NCBI GenBank assembly: GCA_002279355.1
Contig: NCBV01000030.1
Coordinates: 1-52,997, forward strand
Source: Acidiphilium sp. 37-60-79
Lineage (GTDB): Bacteria > Pseudomonadota > Alphaproteobacteria > Acetobacterales > Acetobacteraceae
Direction of reading: 5' to 3'
DNA: 52,997 bases
Part shown: positions 51,773 to 52,997 of the stretch, piece after piece
How positions within the stretch are numbered: position 1 is the stretch's first letter
Layout of the letters: every line of letters begins with the position of its first letter
Position numbers and translations under genes: made by a program
The notes under the pieces: generated by a model
The model's input: the letters and a program-made list of their open reading frames with translations, nothing else
Told to the model about the DNA's origin: nothing
Databases searched by the model: none

Positions 51773-52387
51773 TCAGCCTGTCGGCCCAGCCGGGAGCGCC
51801 GCATAATAGGCGCTGATCGCCTTGATTTGTGCGCGGCTCAGCCGCTTGGCGATGGCGGGCATCACCGGCGGATTGCCTGCCGGACGCTGGCCGGTGGCCC
51901 AATGGCGCAGCTGCGCGGCGAGATAATCCGCCGACTGCCCCGCCAGTCGTGGAAACGACCCTGATCCCAACCCCGCAGCACCGTGGCACGACGCACAAGC
52001 GGGGATTCCAGCCGCCCCGCGCACGGCCAGCGCCGCCCCCACCGGATTGAGCGGCGCTGACTTCGCGGCATCGGCCGTCACCACGACCGGCAGCGCCGCC
52101 AGATAGCGGGCCAAATCCCGCCGCTGCGCCGCATCAACCCCGCTCGCCACCGCCGCCATCATCACATTATCGCGCGCTCCGTGCCGAAACGCTTTCAATT
52201 GCGCCCGAATATAGGAAGCAGGCAGCCCGGCAATGCCCGGATATCCGGAATCCTGGCTACCCATTTCGCGCTCGCCATGGCAAGACGCACAAACCTCAAT
52301 CTGCTTTGGTGCGCCCGCTTGTGCCTGTACCGCAAGCGCCGCCGCCACCGCCAGCAGACCCAACAACCCGCGCCACGCTTGTTTCAT
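51773..52387 (-). CDS. Diheme c-type cytochrome (cytochrome c4-like)
   Basis: A 204-residue exported protein. The signal peptide covers residues 1-25 (LLGLLAVAAALAVQAQA). Two CxxCH heme sites are present: Cys33-xx-Cys36-His37 in VCASCHGERE, and a second in PACASCHGAAG about 95 residues later. Each has a downstream Met for axial binding. Such two-domain proteins carry electrons in the periplasm. ATG 52387 with GGAG 8 bases upstream is chosen; a longer frame reaches 52423. Confidence 0.92.
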   Translation of the reverse strand: MKQAWRGLLGLLAVAAALAVQAQAGAPKQIEVCASCHGEREMGSQDSGYPGIAGLPASYIRAQLKAFRHGARDNVMMAAVASGVDAAQRRDLARYLAALPVVVTADAAKSAPLNPVGAALAVRGAAGIPACASCHGAAGLGSGSFPRLAGQSADYLAAQLRHWATGQRPAGNPPVMPAIAKRLSRAQIKAISAYYAALPAGPTG

Positions 52388-52440
52388 GCTTGCTCTCCGC
52401 GTATTATATTCCATTGAACGCAACCATAATGAGGTTAGCC

Positions 52441-52890
52441 ATGACCGCCCTCACTGACCAGATCCATGTCTCCGGCTGGATCGACCCGTCTGAAATCCCC
52501 GCCCTCTCCCAATCGGGTGTGCGCACCATCATCAATAACCGCCCGGATCATGAGCAGCCCGGCCAGCCTCTCGCCGCCGAAGCCGCAGCAATCGCGGCTG
52601 AGCATGGCATTACCTATCATCATATCCCCGTCACCGGCGCCAGCATCACGCCCGCCGATATCGAAGCGTTTCACCAAGCTTTGACCGGCCACGACGCCAA
52701 GCACGGCCAGACGACCGATGCGAAAATCCTGTGCCATTGCCGCTCAGGGGCGCGCTCGGCCAATCTTTGGGCACTCGCCCAGATCCGCCATGCGAACGCT
52801 GACCCTTCCAACATCGCCGCCATCGCCCGTGCCCGCAATATCGATCTCGGCACGGCGGCGGCCTGGCTCGCGCAACACCCTCAACCCTGA
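52441..52890 (+). CDS. TIGR01244-type sulfur transferase/phosphatase-like protein
   Basis: A 149-residue protein of the beta-lactamase-hydrolase-like (DUF442) group. The start VSGWIDPSEIPALSQSGVRTIINNRPD and the PTP-like loop ILCHCRSGARSA are diagnostic; the Cys and Arg of HCRSGAR resemble rhodanese and tyrosine-phosphatase loops. Relatives accompany ETHE1-type sulfur dioxygenases, which suggests sulfide or persulfide metabolism. The ATG 52441 follows GAGG at a normal distance. The function is an inference from the family. Confidence 0.88.
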   Translation: MTALTDQIHVSGWIDPSEIPALSQSGVRTIINNRPDHEQPGQPLAAEAAAIAAEHGITYHHIPVTGASITPADIEAFHQALTGHDAKHGQTTDAKILCHCRSGARSANLWALAQIRHANADPSNIAAIARARNIDLGTAAAWLAQHPQP

Positions 52891-52964
52891 TCGACTCTCT
52901 CCAGCGCGATCCTTGCCTCCGATTGTTGCCGAGAAGCTGCTCGCGCCCTATAGAAAGCCAGCGT

Positions 52965-52997
52965 GCGGGCGTAGCTCAACGGTAGAGTCCCAGCCTT
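52965..52997 (+). tRNA. tRNA-Gly, 5' part, cut by the window end
   Basis: The sequence GCGGGCGTAGCTCAACGG and the following TAGAGTCCCAGCCTT are the acceptor stem, D arm and start of the anticodon stem of a tRNA-Gly. The next bases would most likely give anticodon TCC. Only 33 bases are in the window, so the assignment rests on the 5' half. Confidence 0.85.

Noticed and set aside
1-52997. CRISPR array, prophage or complete insertion sequence
   Set aside because: No regularly spaced repeats, integrase, phage structural genes or transposase were found.

Overview
This window reads as chromosomal DNA of an alphaproteobacterium, most probably of the family Acetobacteraceae (Acidocella/Acidiphilium-like). 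This is inferred from overall gene content, moderately high GC, a Tat-exported high-potential iron-sulfur protein (HiPIP), an intracellular polyhydroxyalkanoate depolymerase, and the alphaproteobacterial hemE-oriC-PPDK-regulator arrangement. No phage, plasmid or CRISPR features are seen. The window ends inside a tRNA-Gly gene.

Layout. Positions 1-16.7 kb: ettA and a GNAT acetyltransferase; an AsnC/Lrp regulator with an epoxide-hydrolase-like enzyme; a 24-residue membrane peptide; a DsbA-fold isomerase, trxB and a LysR regulator; a terminator-ended possible small RNA; the HiPIP gene and phaZ; a GGT-family hydrolase with an amidase; a PilZ-like protein; an unknown helical protein; and the heme operon hemE-hemH-hemJ, read leftward with ATGA overlaps. 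Positions 16.72-17.04 kb: a gene-free region with one perfect DnaA box (TTATCCACA), several near matches, a 15-bp direct repeat and an AT-rich stretch, between hemE and the PPDK regulatory gene. This is the expected site of the chromosome origin. Positions 17.0-21.4 kb: the PPDK regulator, a quinone oxidoreductase coupled to a sulfotransferase-like gene, and an AT-richer orphan gene for a 497-residue protein.

Positions 21.6-29.3 kb hold a five-gene rightward cluster: TonB-dependent receptor, its own TonB, a beta-propeller/phosphoesterase fusion, a HAD hydrolase, and a pentapeptide-repeat membrane protein. Three 7-bp units at an 11-bp period resembling a Pho box precede it, so the cluster looks like an organophosphate-scavenging system. 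Positions 29.3-36.5 kb: csaA, gpt, phosphomannomutase/phosphoglucomutase, galU, a MaoC hydratase, a sugar-type methyltransferase, a DUF4188 gene divergent from a TetR regulator across twin operators, and a class II aldolase. Positions 36.5-40 kb: a large GAF/PAS/GGDEF/EAL protein with a degenerate GGDEF motif and an intact EAL active site. Positions 40-46.8 kb: ffh-rpsP-rimM-trmD-rplS, then leuC-leuD-leuB. Positions 46.8-53 kb: tlyA, an XRE regulator, rsmB just after tRNA-Ala(CGC), yggT-folD, a DsbA-like thioredoxin, a diheme cytochrome c and a sulfur-transferase/phosphatase-like protein.

The most notable non-coding features are a mosaic family of about 53-bp palindromic modules with ends CTAGTGTCC/GGACACTAG at three loci, whose outer CTAG or TTAA ends supply the stop codons of the flanking genes; the putative oriC; the Pho-box-like repeats; and the twin TetR operators.
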